From CAZGKW01 sp964526295 (GTDB lineage Bacteria > Planctomycetota > Phycisphaerae > FEN-1346), in contig CAZGKW010000058.1 in the NCBI GenBank assembly GCA_964526295.1, positions 1 to 22,585 on the forward strand: 22,585 nt of DNA. Reading direction: 5' to 3'. A program made the translations under genes and the position numbers. The notes under the pieces were generated by a model. The model had not been told where the DNA came from. It saw only the letters and a program-made list of their open reading frames with translations, and made no database searches. Shown here piece after piece: positions 13,883 through 21,274 of this stretch (within the stretch, counting starts at the first letter, position 1; the number at the start of each line of letters is the position of its first letter).

Positions 13883-15586
13883 TCAGAGCCAGCCGACGAG
13901 GGCCACCAGGAGCGTCTCGAGGAGGGCGCCCGCGAGCAGGATCGCCATCGCCAGGGGCAGCGAGCCGTAGAGCTCGGCCGCCCCGGCGGCGAACCCCATT
14001 CGGCGGTTCTCCTGGCCCAGGGCCGACGGCCGGACGGTCCCCAGGAGGACCCGCCACGCCCCCACCGCCAGGGCCGCGAAGGCGTGGACCTTGACGCCCG
14101 CCACGGCCGCCCGCAGCGGCACGCGGTCCAGCAGCGTCAGGGTCACGGGGGCCAGCGCCGTTCCCTCCAGGAGCCGCCCCGCCGTCGCCGTCACCAGCCC
14201 GAGCCCCGGCACCAGGGCCGCCACGCCGATCGCCACCACCCCGTTCCAGAGCGTGTCGACGAGGGCGGTGTTCAGGAACACGCTCACCAGGGCCCCCGCT
14301 TCCGGCCGGAGGCCCGAGAGGCCGATCGAGGAAAGGGACAGCAGCCGTGGGTCGTGCGTCAGCGTCTGGAGGACCTCGACGAGCGTCGGCGGCGCCCAAA
14401 CCGCCCCGACCGCCAGGGCTGCCGCCATCGCGGTCAGCACCGGGCCGAACGCCCGCTGCCCGGCGAGCCCCTCGGCCCCCTCGACGACGTGACGAAGGAC
14501 GATTGTCGAGGGCGGCTCGGCGCGTCCGAGCCGGCGGACCGCCGCCAAGCCCAGGATCGCCAGGCCCGCCACCTCCAGCGCAAGTCCCGCCACGCCGAGC
14601 CACCGCTCCGGCCGATCCGCCCGGACGGCCAGGTCGACCGGCACCGGGCGGACCCGCCGGTCGCGTCCGAGCGAGAGGGCGGCAGGTCCCGCTTCCTCCA
14701 GGGCCCCGGGCCGCACAAGCGTCACGGCCAAGCAGTTCGGGGCGGGGCCCTCGGTCGACAGGCCGAGCGCTTCCGCCGCCCGGGGACGGACCAGAACGTG
14801 GCTTCGCAGCAGGCGGGCCGACGCCGGGAGCGTCGCCGTCCGCAGGTCGGCGGCAGCCTCCGCCCCCTCCGGCGTGAGCGCCGCTGTCAGATAGTCCTCG
14901 GCCGCGAGATAGACGTCGGCGTCGCCGGCCAGCGGGACGAGGACCCGGTCGGCCTCCTCGTCGGTCACCACGGCCAGATACACCGGCCGGACGGGAAGCC
15001 ACCCGCCGGGGGGCACGTACTCGGCCCCCTTCACGGCCCGAACGGCGAGCGTGGCGCCGATGCCGAGGGGCTCGAAGGCCTCGCGGATGGCCGCCCGGTC
15101 CTCGGGCGTCAGGGGCCGCAGCCAGGGTCCGAGGTCGACCGGGCCGGGCGGCTCGGCCGGCTCGGCGGCCCCGGTGACGGGAGTGGCGCCCTCGGCGGGT
15201 CCGTCGGTGCCCGTGTCGGAAGGGGGGGACCGGGGGGGTGCTTGGGGGTCGGATGGGGGGGCAACCTGGCCCTCGGAGGGGGGCGACTCGCCCTCCGTTA
15301 CGGCATCCGCGGCGGGGGGCGGCGAGTCGGCCGGGTTACCGGCGGGGACCTCGCCTTCCGGGCCCGGCTCGCCTTCCTGTGCCTCGTCGGTCCTCTCGGG
15401 CAGGCCCCAGACGAGGAGGCCGCAGCCGAACGGCGGCACCTCGACGCCGCGGGCCATTCGCGAGGCCAGGGTCGCCAGGCCCGCCCCCGCGGCCACCAGG
15501 ACCACGCCGAGGACGAGCCGCCCGCCCCGCCGCGGCTCGCCGCGGGCCGATACGGATGAGTCGGTCGCTTCCGGCGGGCTGGTCAT
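13883..15586 (-). CDS. Multi-pass membrane protein of unknown function, weakly SpoIIM-like
   Basis: I do not recognise this 567-residue protein with certainty. It begins with a membrane segment (about 22-42), followed by a Pro/Glu/Ser-rich acidic linker (66-150) of low complexity. A folded, probably extracytoplasmic region follows (150-325), with an LTPEDRAAIREAFEPLG start that looks like a small conserved motif. The C-terminal half has about six membrane segments (329-350, 382-398, 430-457, 460-482, 498-517, 541-564). The pattern FLNT...NG-rich helices and a final AAELYGSLPLAMAILLAGALLE distantly resembles SpoIIM/DUF95 membrane proteins; I regard this as a hint only. It lies 121 bp downstream of the aldolase gene on the same strand, past a strong hairpin. 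Codon bias is that of the neighbouring genes. No clear ribosome binding site precedes ATG 15586. Confidence 0.7.
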   Translation of the reverse strand: MTSPPEATDSSVSARGEPRRGGRLVLGVVLVAAGAGLATLASRMARGVEVPPFGCGLLVWGLPERTDEAQEGEPGPEGEVPAGNPADSPPPAADAVTEGESPPSEGQVAPPSDPQAPPRSPPSDTGTDGPAEGATPVTGAAEPAEPPGPVDLGPWLRPLTPEDRAAIREAFEPLGIGATLAVRAVKGAEYVPPGGWLPVRPVYLAVVTDEEADRVLVPLAGDADVYLAAEDYLTAALTPEGAEAAADLRTATLPASARLLRSHVLVRPRAAEALGLSTEGPAPNCLAVTLVRPGALEEAGPAALSLGRDRRVRPVPVDLAVRADRPERWLGVAGLALEVAGLAILGLAAVRRLGRAEPPSTIVLRHVVEGAEGLAGQRAFGPVLTAMAAALAVGAVWAPPTLVEVLQTLTHDPRLLSLSSIGLSGLRPEAGALVSVFLNTALVDTLWNGVVAIGVAALVPGLGLVTATAGRLLEGTALAPVTLTLLDRVPLRAAVAGVKVHAFAALAVGAWRVLLGTVRPSALGQENRRMGFAAGAAELYGSLPLAMAILLAGALLETLLVALVGWL

Positions 15587-15608
15587 CGGAGGGGCTCACG
15601 CAACCTGT

Positions 15609-15636
15609 GCGCGGTCGGCTTCGGCACCGACCGCGC
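15609..15636. other. Perfect 10-bp stem-loop between aldolase and membrane-protein genes
   Basis: GCGCGGTCGG (15609-15618) pairs perfectly with CCGACCGCGC (15627-15636) around an 8-base loop. It lies past the aldolase stop on the minus strand, with no T-tract after it, so it may stabilise the aldolase mRNA end or reduce read-through. Confidence 0.45.
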
Positions 15637-15707
15637 GTGCGAAGCGGAAGCATGCGGCGGGCACGGAGACCCGACGCGCCGATCTTGACACGAACGCCTG
15701 AACCGGT

Positions 15708-16727
15708 TCAGCCTTGCCCGGCGTAGAAGGCCTTCATGTCGTCGAGGGACTTCGGCTCGTAGTCGCCGGCGTGGCCGGCGGTGCCGAAGGCCTCCATCTT
15801 CGAGGCGATCAGCTTGGCCAGGGCTTCGCGCGCCGGGCCCAGGTACTTCCGCGGGTCGAACTCGGCGGGCTTCTCGGCGAAGACGCGGCGGATGGCCCCC
15901 GTGACGACCAGCCGCCCGTCCGTGTCGACGTTGATCTTCTGGATGCCGCGCCCGATGGCGTCCTGGATCGACTCGATCGGGACGCCCATGGCCCCGGGCA
16001 GCTCGCCGCCGTACTTGTTGACCTCCTCGACCAGCTCCTTCGGCACGGAGGAGCTTCCGTGCATGACGAAGTTGGTGTCGGGGGCCCGCTTGCGGCACTC
16101 GCTGATCAGGTCGAGGGCCAGGACGGGCTCGTGCTTGAACTTGTAGGCCCCGTGGCTGGTGCCGATGGCCAGGGCCAGGGCGTCGACGCCGGTCTCCTCG
16201 CAGAACTGTTCGACCTCGTCGGGCTCCGTGAGGAGGACCTGGTCGGTCTTGGTGTCCTCCTCGATGCCGCCGAGGGTGCCCAGCTCGCCCTCGACGCTCA
16301 CGCCCCGCTCGTGGGCGTAGTCGACCACCTCCTTCGTGACGCGGATGTTGTCCTCCAGGCTGCGGGCGGGGTGCTTGCCGCTGGGCGTCTCCGCGTCGTA
16401 GTCGATGGAGCCGTCGATCATGACGCTCGTGAAGCCCAGGGCGATGGCCTCCTTGCACAGGTCCAGGTTGGGCCCGTGGTCGAGGTGGAGGGCGATCGGG
16501 AGGTCGGGGTTGTCCTCGACCGCGGCCTCCATGAGCTTCTTGAGGTAGATGAGGTTGGTGTATTCGAGGGCGCCTCGGCTGGCCTGAATGATCAGGGGCG
16601 AGCGGGTGTCGCTGGCGGCCTTCAGGATGGCCTGGATCTGCTCCATGTTGTTGACGTTGTAGGCCCCGACGCCGTAGGCGCCCTTCTTGGCCTCGTCGAG
16701 GATCTGACGCATGGGGGTGAGCGGCAT
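15708..16727 (-). CDS. fba: Class II fructose-bisphosphate aldolase
   Basis: Zinc-dependent reversible cleavage of fructose 1,6-bisphosphate to glyceraldehyde 3-phosphate and dihydroxyacetone phosphate in glycolysis, gluconeogenesis or the Calvin cycle; cytosolic. The 339-residue protein has HLDHG (81-85) with the proton-transfer Asp83 and zinc ligand His84, Glu148 in GELGTLGG, and two further zinc ligands His192 (GTSHGAYK) and His223 (MHGSSSVP). The C-terminal part with VPIESIQDAIGRGIQKINVDTDGR and the stretch ITGAIRR-like VTGAIRRVF match the Calvin-cycle subtype of about 345 residues. ATG 16727 follows AGGAG. It starts 35 bp after the upstream membrane-protein gene; a possible TATACT box within the end of that gene may give it its own transcript. 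Central metabolism, so likely vertically inherited. Confidence 0.96.
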   Translation of the reverse strand: MPLTPMRQILDEAKKGAYGVGAYNVNNMEQIQAILKAASDTRSPLIIQASRGALEYTNLIYLKKLMEAAVEDNPDLPIALHLDHGPNLDLCKEAIALGFTSVMIDGSIDYDAETPSGKHPARSLEDNIRVTKEVVDYAHERGVSVEGELGTLGGIEEDTKTDQVLLTEPDEVEQFCEETGVDALALAIGTSHGAYKFKHEPVLALDLISECRKRAPDTNFVMHGSSSVPKELVEEVNKYGGELPGAMGVPIESIQDAIGRGIQKINVDTDGRLVVTGAIRRVFAEKPAEFDPRKYLGPAREALAKLIASKMEAFGTAGHAGDYEPKSLDDMKAFYAGQG

Positions 16728-16762
16728 ACGCGGGACTCCTTTGGATCGACTCGGTTCGTGGG

Positions 16763-17608
16763 TCACCGACCGGGGGCTCCCTTGGCCCCCGGCGTGGAGC
16801 GGGAAGTATACTCGGGGCCCGCCGGAATGGAAGGGCTTTCCGGGCCGGCTTGCGGCGCCGTCTCCCCGCCGCCCCGAAGGGCGTCCCGGAAAGACGAGAG
16901 GGACGACTCGACCTCGGCTCGGGGGCCGGGCATGGCCGGACGGTGCAGAAACGTGTCCAGGACCCCGAGGAAGATGCACATGGCCCCCGCCAGCTCGATC
17001 GTTTCCTCCCAGAAATCGTCCCGTCCGCCGCGGAAGCCCGGCACGTGCACGTCGTGACGCTCTGCGAGGCCGAGGGCCTTGTCGCAGCCCTGGGCGATGC
17101 CGTACAGCACGACCCCCGCGACGAACAGGACCAGGCCGACCCGGACCTCGGGCCGGCGGGCCGTCGCCACCAGGAGCCGCCCGTGCCGAAGCACCGTCCA
17201 CGCCACCGCGGCCGCCAGGGCGAGCGACGGCACACCCAGGACCAGGCGGTTGGCCCAGGGAAGGTTCCCGCGTCCTCCCCAGAGGTACTTCCAGGAGAAG
17301 GCGTGGGCCCCCAGCAGGGCCTCGTCGAGCTCGATCTCCCGCCACAGCATGAAGAAGCAGATGAACGCCGACAGCACCCACCAGTAGAAGTCGGCCCGGC
17401 GCGTGCCGGAGGCGACCATCGCCGCCACGCCCAGCCCGCATCCCGCCGCGAGGAACAGGGCCTGGGCGATCTGGGGGGCGTCCCATTCGCTATAGTCCCA
17501 CCCGGCGGCGGGATACACCAGGAGGCGGGCAACCGCCGAGGAGACGGCCAGCCAGAGGATCACCCCCAGGGGGACGGCCCATCGCCATGAGGATGAGGCC
17601 CGGGCCAC
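16763..17608 (-). CDS. Six-helix integral membrane protein of unknown function
   Basis: A 281-residue inner-membrane protein that I cannot assign. Hydrophobic segments lie at about 9-27, 47-66, 72-90, 121-141, 156-175 and 203-222. Charged motifs next to helices may be functional: WREIELDEAL (89-98), near the end of the third helix, and DDFWEETIELAGA (197-209), at the start of the sixth. The paired acidic motifs (RE-x-ELDEA and EE-x-IELAGA) recall a group of uncharacterised bacterial membrane proteins with EExLE motifs. The last 55 residues are Pro/Ser/Gly-rich and presumably disordered. The start is uncertain: GTG at 17608 has GGAGG five bases upstream and gives a short N-terminus before helix 1, whereas ATG 17713 would add 35 residues rich in Arg, Pro and Cys. 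It lies 35 bp upstream of the aldolase gene on the same strand. Confidence 0.72.
   Translation of the reverse strand: MARASSSWRWAVPLGVILWLAVSSAVARLLVYPAAGWDYSEWDAPQIAQALFLAAGCGLGVAAMVASGTRRADFYWWVLSAFICFFMLWREIELDEALLGAHAFSWKYLWGGRGNLPWANRLVLGVPSLALAAAVAWTVLRHGRLLVATARRPEVRVGLVLFVAGVVLYGIAQGCDKALGLAERHDVHVPGFRGGRDDFWEETIELAGAMCIFLGVLDTFLHRPAMPGPRAEVESSLSSFRDALRGGGETAPQAGPESPSIPAGPEYTSRSTPGAKGAPGR
16805..16810 (-). promoter_or_regulatory. Possible internal -10 box for the aldolase gene
   Basis: TATACT on the minus strand (five of six matches) lies about 80 bp before the aldolase ATG, inside the end of the membrane-protein gene. The hexamer 17 bp upstream, CTTCCA, is a poor -35 box. Confidence 0.22.
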
Positions 17609-17762
17609 CGCTTCCTCCGTGACGCACCGGCCGCCTCGACGTGTCGCCTCCGGACCGGCGGATCGGCCCGGCAGGCACCGGCACAATGTTAAGGGCAGGG
17701 GGGGGCCGGCCAAGGGCTTTGTGGGGCGGGGACCGAGACCGGTGCAGGCGAGGCAACCGCGG

Positions 17763-19109
17763 TCACTCCCTGAGGACGACGCGGTCCTGCCGCTTGTTCC
17801 GCCCCAGGCGGAACATGCCTTCCGAGAGCCACCGCCGCGTCTGGCGTGCCGGCACCGTCACCGTATACTCGACGGTGTGGTAGTCGAAGAGGGTGGGCGA
17901 GTCCTCCATCGCAAATTCGACGTGCCCAGGCAGGACGTGGCGGACCTCCAGGGTGATCGGTTTGGCGCGGTAGTTGCGGACCTCTTCCTGCCACTTGCGA
18001 AGCTCGTTCCAGCCGACGACGCGCGGCGGCGAATGATCGAAGATGAACCCCGACCGCTCGACGTCCAGGACGCTCCGCTCATAGACGATTCTGGCGTCCG
18101 TCCCGACGTTCAGCTCGATCTTCTCTCGTATCGGGATGTATTTCGTCGATTGCGTCGTGTAGTACGCCAGGCCGTCGCGGTCGCCCCGGCGGAAGACGCG
18201 GATGACACCGTCCGGAAGGGGCGAAGCGCCCAACTCGTGCTCCCGGTCGTTGGCCAGAATGAAGAACCGGACCGGCCGGTCGCCGTACTGGTGCGGCCGG
18301 TAGCGGTAGAGGACCTCGAAGGGGACGCCCTCGGCCTTGAACGAGACCATCCGCTGGCTCCATCCGTTCCGGACGGTCTGCTTGCCCTCGACGGTGAAAA
18401 TGAAGTACTCCGAGAGGCCTTCCTTGACGACTTGCGGCGGGGCGGCGGGTTCCTTGGGCAGCCGGAGGGCGGGCGGCGCGGCCTTCTCAAACGCCATCCG
18501 TGCCGCCCGGCGACGCAGCTCGCTGTAACGCTTCCTGTCTTCGGGGACGCGGCCTTGGGCCAGCTCGTGGACCTTCTCGACGAGGTTGACGACGCCCACC
18601 ACGAGCCGCACCTGGCCCCCCTCGTAGTCCTCGCCCGAGTTATTGACCACGGTCACGTAGCCGTCAAAGCCCATCTTGGTCTCGTCGGGGTCTGTGATCA
18701 TGACGTAGTCGGCCGCCCACGAGATGCCGCTCGTGAAGTAGGAGACCTCGACCTTCACCTGCCCCTCGAAGCGGCTCTCGACGTTCCAGATGAGCACCTG
18801 GGGCCGGTCGGCCGGGAAGGTCGTGTCGAGCACCTCGATGGCGTCCTCGCGTTCCAGCGGCCGGAAGAAGACGCTGGTCGGGTCGATCAGGGTGCCCGCC
18901 CAGAAGAACTGGAGGCGGTTGAGGCCCTTCTTGAAGGTGATCGAGCGGACCTCCCGGACGAGCGTCAGGTCCTCGGAGTTGTAGATGGTGAGCTGGACCT
19001 CGTCGCGCGGGGGCAGCGTCACGAGGTCGATGTTCCTCGCCTCGGCGGCGGCCGACGCCGCGAGGAGCACCGCTGCCGCGGCGGCCAGCGTTCGTGCCTT
19101 GGCCCTCAT
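17763..19109 (-). CDS. Secreted DUF4139-like protein, second copy of a tandem pair
   Basis: An exported protein of 448 residues with no known biochemical role. Residues 1-24 form a signal peptide (MRAKA, Ala/Leu core, cleavage near AEA-RN). The mature part starts DLVTLPPRDEVQLTIYN and continues with SITFKKGLNRLQFFWAG and IDPTSVFFRP, a predicted beta-rich domain similar to DUF4139 ("mucoidy inhibitor A"-type) proteins. Residues 155-185 (VVNNSGEDYEGGQVRLVVG) are the part most like DUF4139. A helical charged insertion follows at about 183-225. ATG 19109 follows AAAGGAG. The upstream gene, 28 bp away on the same strand, encodes a paralogue with the same opening residues and domain order, so the two arose by duplication and are probably co-transcribed and co-exported. 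Partner or substrate is unknown; a cell-envelope role is inferred. Confidence 0.8.
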   Translation of the reverse strand: MRAKARTLAAAAAVLLAASAAAEARNIDLVTLPPRDEVQLTIYNSEDLTLVREVRSITFKKGLNRLQFFWAGTLIDPTSVFFRPLEREDAIEVLDTTFPADRPQVLIWNVESRFEGQVKVEVSYFTSGISWAADYVMITDPDETKMGFDGYVTVVNNSGEDYEGGQVRLVVGVVNLVEKVHELAQGRVPEDRKRYSELRRRAARMAFEKAAPPALRLPKEPAAPPQVVKEGLSEYFIFTVEGKQTVRNGWSQRMVSFKAEGVPFEVLYRYRPHQYGDRPVRFFILANDREHELGASPLPDGVIRVFRRGDRDGLAYYTTQSTKYIPIREKIELNVGTDARIVYERSVLDVERSGFIFDHSPPRVVGWNELRKWQEEVRNYRAKPITLEVRHVLPGHVEFAMEDSPTLFDYHTVEYTVTVPARQTRRWLSEGMFRLGRNKRQDRVVLRE

Positions 19110-19137
19110 GTCTTGCTCCTTTCGGGTTCGGCTCGGC

Positions 19138-20328
19138 CTACCACTCGTTGCGGAAGAACACGTGGAGGTGGAAGATCACCTCGTCGGGCTTCTTGTCGGC
19201 GGCCTTGGGGGCGGCCGGCAGGGGGACGTGGATCTCGACGTCCTGGGCGCTCTTGCGCTCGACCTTCGCCTTGTCGGTGGTCTCGTTGCCCAGCTCCCAC
19301 TGGGCGGCGTGGCTCTTGTGGCCCGCGAACTCGTTTCGGAGCTCGTTCATGTCCTCCTCGATGTCGAGGGTGAGGGCCTCGTCCTTGAAGTTCTGCATCT
19401 TGTACTGGACGATGACCTCCTGGTGGTGGAGGTTGCCGTGGACGGGGATGCGGTGGTTCTTTTTGACGGTCCTCTCGACCTTGACGTCGCGGGCCAGGCC
19501 CAGGTACAGCTTCATCTCGTCGTCGATGGGGGTGAACTGGCCCCAGTCCTCGCCCATGAACGCCTCGCCGCCGTGGCCGTCCTTGAGGAAGATGCGGACC
19601 TTGCCGAACGGCAGGGGGAACTGGCCCAGGGCGTGGGCCTGGTCGTTCGTCAGGACGTAGTACCACCGGACGTACTTCTGGAACGGCTCGTCCGGGACGG
19701 GCTGGCCGGTCCGCCAGTTGAAGATGAACTTCTTGGCGATCGGGACGCGTGTGAACTTCGCGAGGAGCACCTCCTTCGACTCCTGGAGGCCCATCTCCTT
19801 GCGGAAATACTCGCCGAAGCCGGCCCACAGGCCGGCCTGGTCGCCGAACTCTTCGCCCGAGAAGTTCCACACCCGCATGTAGTTGCGGAGCGTCAGGTGC
19901 TTCTCGTCGTTCTCGGCCACCGCCCGGTACGAGAACGTCCGCCGCAGGTTCCCGATCAGGTACGAGACCCGGACTTTGGCGGCGATGGGCTCGTCGGCCC
20001 AGACCTGCCACGTCAGGGCGTTCTCGCCCGGCGGGTAGGCGACGTGGATCACCCGGACCGTGTCGCCCGTGCCGATGGGCCGGAACAGGATGGTCGACTT
20101 GTCGATCTGGGTGTTGGACCAGGAGAAGTCGATCCAGTTCGTCCCTTTGAGGAGCGTGACGGTCCGCTCCTCCTCGACGAGGGTGGCGTTCTCATTGTCG
20201 AGCTGGATCTCGACGCGTTCCCGAGGCGGGAGGGTCGCCAGCTTGATCCGCCCCCAGGCGGGTCCGCCGGCCGCCGCCAGCATCACCGCACCCGCCACCA
20301 CGCTCCATCCGAAGGCTTTCGCACGCAT
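19138..20328 (-). CDS. Secreted DUF4139-like protein, first copy of a tandem pair
   Basis: An exported protein of 396 residues, paralogous to its downstream neighbour. It begins MRAKA and has a signal peptide with likely cleavage after GGPAWG. The mature N-terminus, KLATLPPRERVEIQLDN, aligns with the neighbour's DLVTLPPRDEVQLTIYN; further shared positions are the TLV-x-E segment, the KG-x-N motif, the F-x-W motif and the IDxxSxxFRP motif. The remaining part is beta-rich with WNFSGEEFG (154-162) in the place of the neighbour's NNSGEDYEG. A Lys-rich linker (about 365-380) precedes the C-terminal EVIFHLHVFF. ATG 20328 has AGGAGAGG upstream. The two copies are diverged (roughly a third identical in the aligned part by eye), so they likely have distinct, perhaps heteromeric, roles. 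A terminator-like hairpin lies 85 bp upstream of the start. Confidence 0.8.
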   Translation of the reverse strand: MRAKAFGWSVVAGAVMLAAAGGPAWGRIKLATLPPRERVEIQLDNENATLVEEERTVTLLKGTNWIDFSWSNTQIDKSTILFRPIGTGDTVRVIHVAYPPGENALTWQVWADEPIAAKVRVSYLIGNLRRTFSYRAVAENDEKHLTLRNYMRVWNFSGEEFGDQAGLWAGFGEYFRKEMGLQESKEVLLAKFTRVPIAKKFIFNWRTGQPVPDEPFQKYVRWYYVLTNDQAHALGQFPLPFGKVRIFLKDGHGGEAFMGEDWGQFTPIDDEMKLYLGLARDVKVERTVKKNHRIPVHGNLHHQEVIVQYKMQNFKDEALTLDIEEDMNELRNEFAGHKSHAAQWELGNETTDKAKVERKSAQDVEIHVPLPAAPKAADKKPDEVIFHLHVFFRNEW

Positions 20329-20412
20329 TGCACCTCTCCTGACGAGGGTTCGGTCGGCGACTTGTACGGTCCCTTAGACGCACAAGGGGCGCCGCGGTTC
20401 CCGCGGACTCGG

Positions 20413-20450
20413 AAAAAAGTGCGCCGACGCCGCGGGTCGGCCGGCGGCAC
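20413..20450 (-). terminator. Rho-independent terminator-like hairpin on the minus strand
   Basis: Reading the minus strand, GCCGAC (20441-20436) pairs with GTCGGC (20428-20423) and GTGC (20450-20447) with GCAC (20422-20419), with a 5-base bulge, followed directly by six T residues (20418-20413). It lies in front of the DUF4139-like genes, so it either ends a separate minus-strand transcript or acts as a leader attenuator for that operon. Confidence 0.5.
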
Positions 20451-20644
20451 GTGCAGAGGGGGCCTTCTCTCCGTTGCGAGGCCCCGCGGGAGAAAAAACT
20501 CGCCCCGAAAACCGGCGCGCTTTGCAAAAGTGCCCCGCCGACGAATCGCCCCGAACGCGGCACCGCGCCTTCGGTAAGCCGTGACGGAAAAACGACTTAC
20601 GCGATCCGGGGTCCTCGTTCGGCGGCCTCGCGTCGGCCTGGCAT

Positions 20645-20672
20645 TTGACCGCCGCCTTCCTATACGTATGGT
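20645..20672 (+). promoter_or_regulatory. Possible promoter in the long intergenic region
   Basis: TTGACC (20645-20650, five of six) and TATGGT (20667-20672, four of six) are 16 bp apart in one of the few AT-richer spots of the gap. The -10 area overlaps the perfect palindrome ATACGTAT (20662-20669), a possible operator. Transcription would start near 20679 and could run to the terminator at 20895. Confidence 0.3.
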
Positions 20673-20678
20673 AACTGT

Positions 20679-20895
20679 CGACTCAGGTGCGCGACAGCCC
20701 TACGGCGCGTCGGTCGTGGCGTCCCCCCACGGCCGACGCGCCCCTCCCCCCGCCGGGGGCCGGGCGGAAAAGTGAATAGCCACGCCGGACCCGCCCCGCG
20801 GCGGACCGGCTTGACATAGAAGACCTCTCCCTCTCCAGCACGCGGCCCAGAAGCCACGGCACGGCCCCGACTCCCCCGGTCGGGGCCACTTTTTT
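20679..20895 (+). ncRNA. Candidate small structured RNA (about 217 nt)
   Basis: Bounded by the possible promoter at 20645-20672 and the T-tract terminator at 20895. Inside are a 16-bp hairpin with one mismatch (20704-20719 with 20727-20742, 7-base loop), a C/G-rich hairpin at about 20745-20759 and the terminator stem. A CTGTCG/CGACAG dyad (20675-20680, 20692-20697) sits at the 5' end. It does not show the marks of tmRNA, RNase P RNA, SRP RNA or a riboswitch class I know. No reading frame in the plus orientation looks coding here. The call rests on structure and boundaries only; it could also be a leader or degenerate DNA. Confidence 0.28.
20863..20895 (+). terminator. Rho-independent terminator, plus strand
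   Basis: GGCCCCGAC (20863-20871) pairs perfectly with GTCGGGGCC (20879-20887) around a 7-base loop, then AC and six T residues (20890-20895). This is a textbook intrinsic terminator. No protein gene on the plus strand lies upstream for over 7 kb, so it implies an unannotated plus-strand transcript. Confidence 0.75.
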
Positions 20896-20943
20896 GCGCC
20901 CGACTCCCCATGAGGCACGCGGGCCTGCGGCCCGGCGACTTGA

Positions 20944-21177
20944 CGCGCCGGGGCCTCAAACGAGCGATGCCGGGCGAAGGCCCTTGCCAGGGTCGCCCTC
21001 AGGCGGTACCAGACCTCTCCGGGACACCCGGAGGCCCTCGCCACGTCACTGCTGGACACCGACTCGCTGGCCGCCACCGTCGATGCGTGCAACGAGGCGC
21101 TGCTGTTTGACCGGGTGCGATGCAAGCACGCCCGGCGGCGCACGATCGCCGAGCGCGTCCTCGAGCGCATCGGCTGA
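20944..21177 (+). pseudogene. Coding-like fragment without a start codon, probable gene remnant
   Basis: This frame is open for 77 codons between an in-frame TGA (20941-20943) and TGA (21175-21177). The last 60 codons have the strong G/C third-position bias of real genes in this window and a protein-like composition: ARVALRRYQTSPGHPEALA, then SLLDTDSLAATVDACNEALL and, at the end, RRRTIAERVLERIG. No ATG, GTG or TTG occurs in frame, so it cannot be translated from a normal start as it stands. It looks like the C-terminal end of a larger protein whose 5' part is lost or frameshifted; I do not recognise the family. It lies 97 bp upstream of the Gfo/Idh gene. Confidence 0.4.
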
Positions 21178-21274
21178 CGGCCCGCCCGCGCGGCCGCCAC
21201 CCCTGCTTTCGCTTGACACCTCCCCGCCGGGCCCCCAACATGCGTCGCTTCGGGGCGGGCGGAAGGGTCCTCTG

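Larger units (their letters stand above)
20329..21274. other. Long intergenic region without an intact gene
   Basis: This 946-bp gap between the divergent DUF4139-like and Gfo/Idh genes holds two terminator-like hairpins facing opposite ways, a possible plus-strand promoter with several hairpins after it, and a coding-like fragment near its right end; each is listed separately. Short AAAAGTG motifs recur at 20415-20421, 20524-20530 and 20768-20774 on the plus strand and at 20888-20894 on the minus strand. No tRNA, rRNA or known riboswitch was recognised. Confidence 0.6.

Noticed and set aside
20679..20895. Candidate RNA considered as tmRNA, 6S, SRP or RNase P RNA or a riboswitch
   Set aside because: No tag reading frame or CCA end, no long closing duplex, no SRP apical-loop sequence, no RNase P conserved boxes and no riboswitch core could be found.
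20700..21200. Minus-strand open frame of 166 codons in the long gap
   Set aside because: It crosses the plus-strand terminator, is Arg/Ala-rich without motifs, and the opposite strand has the better coding signal at 20944-21177.
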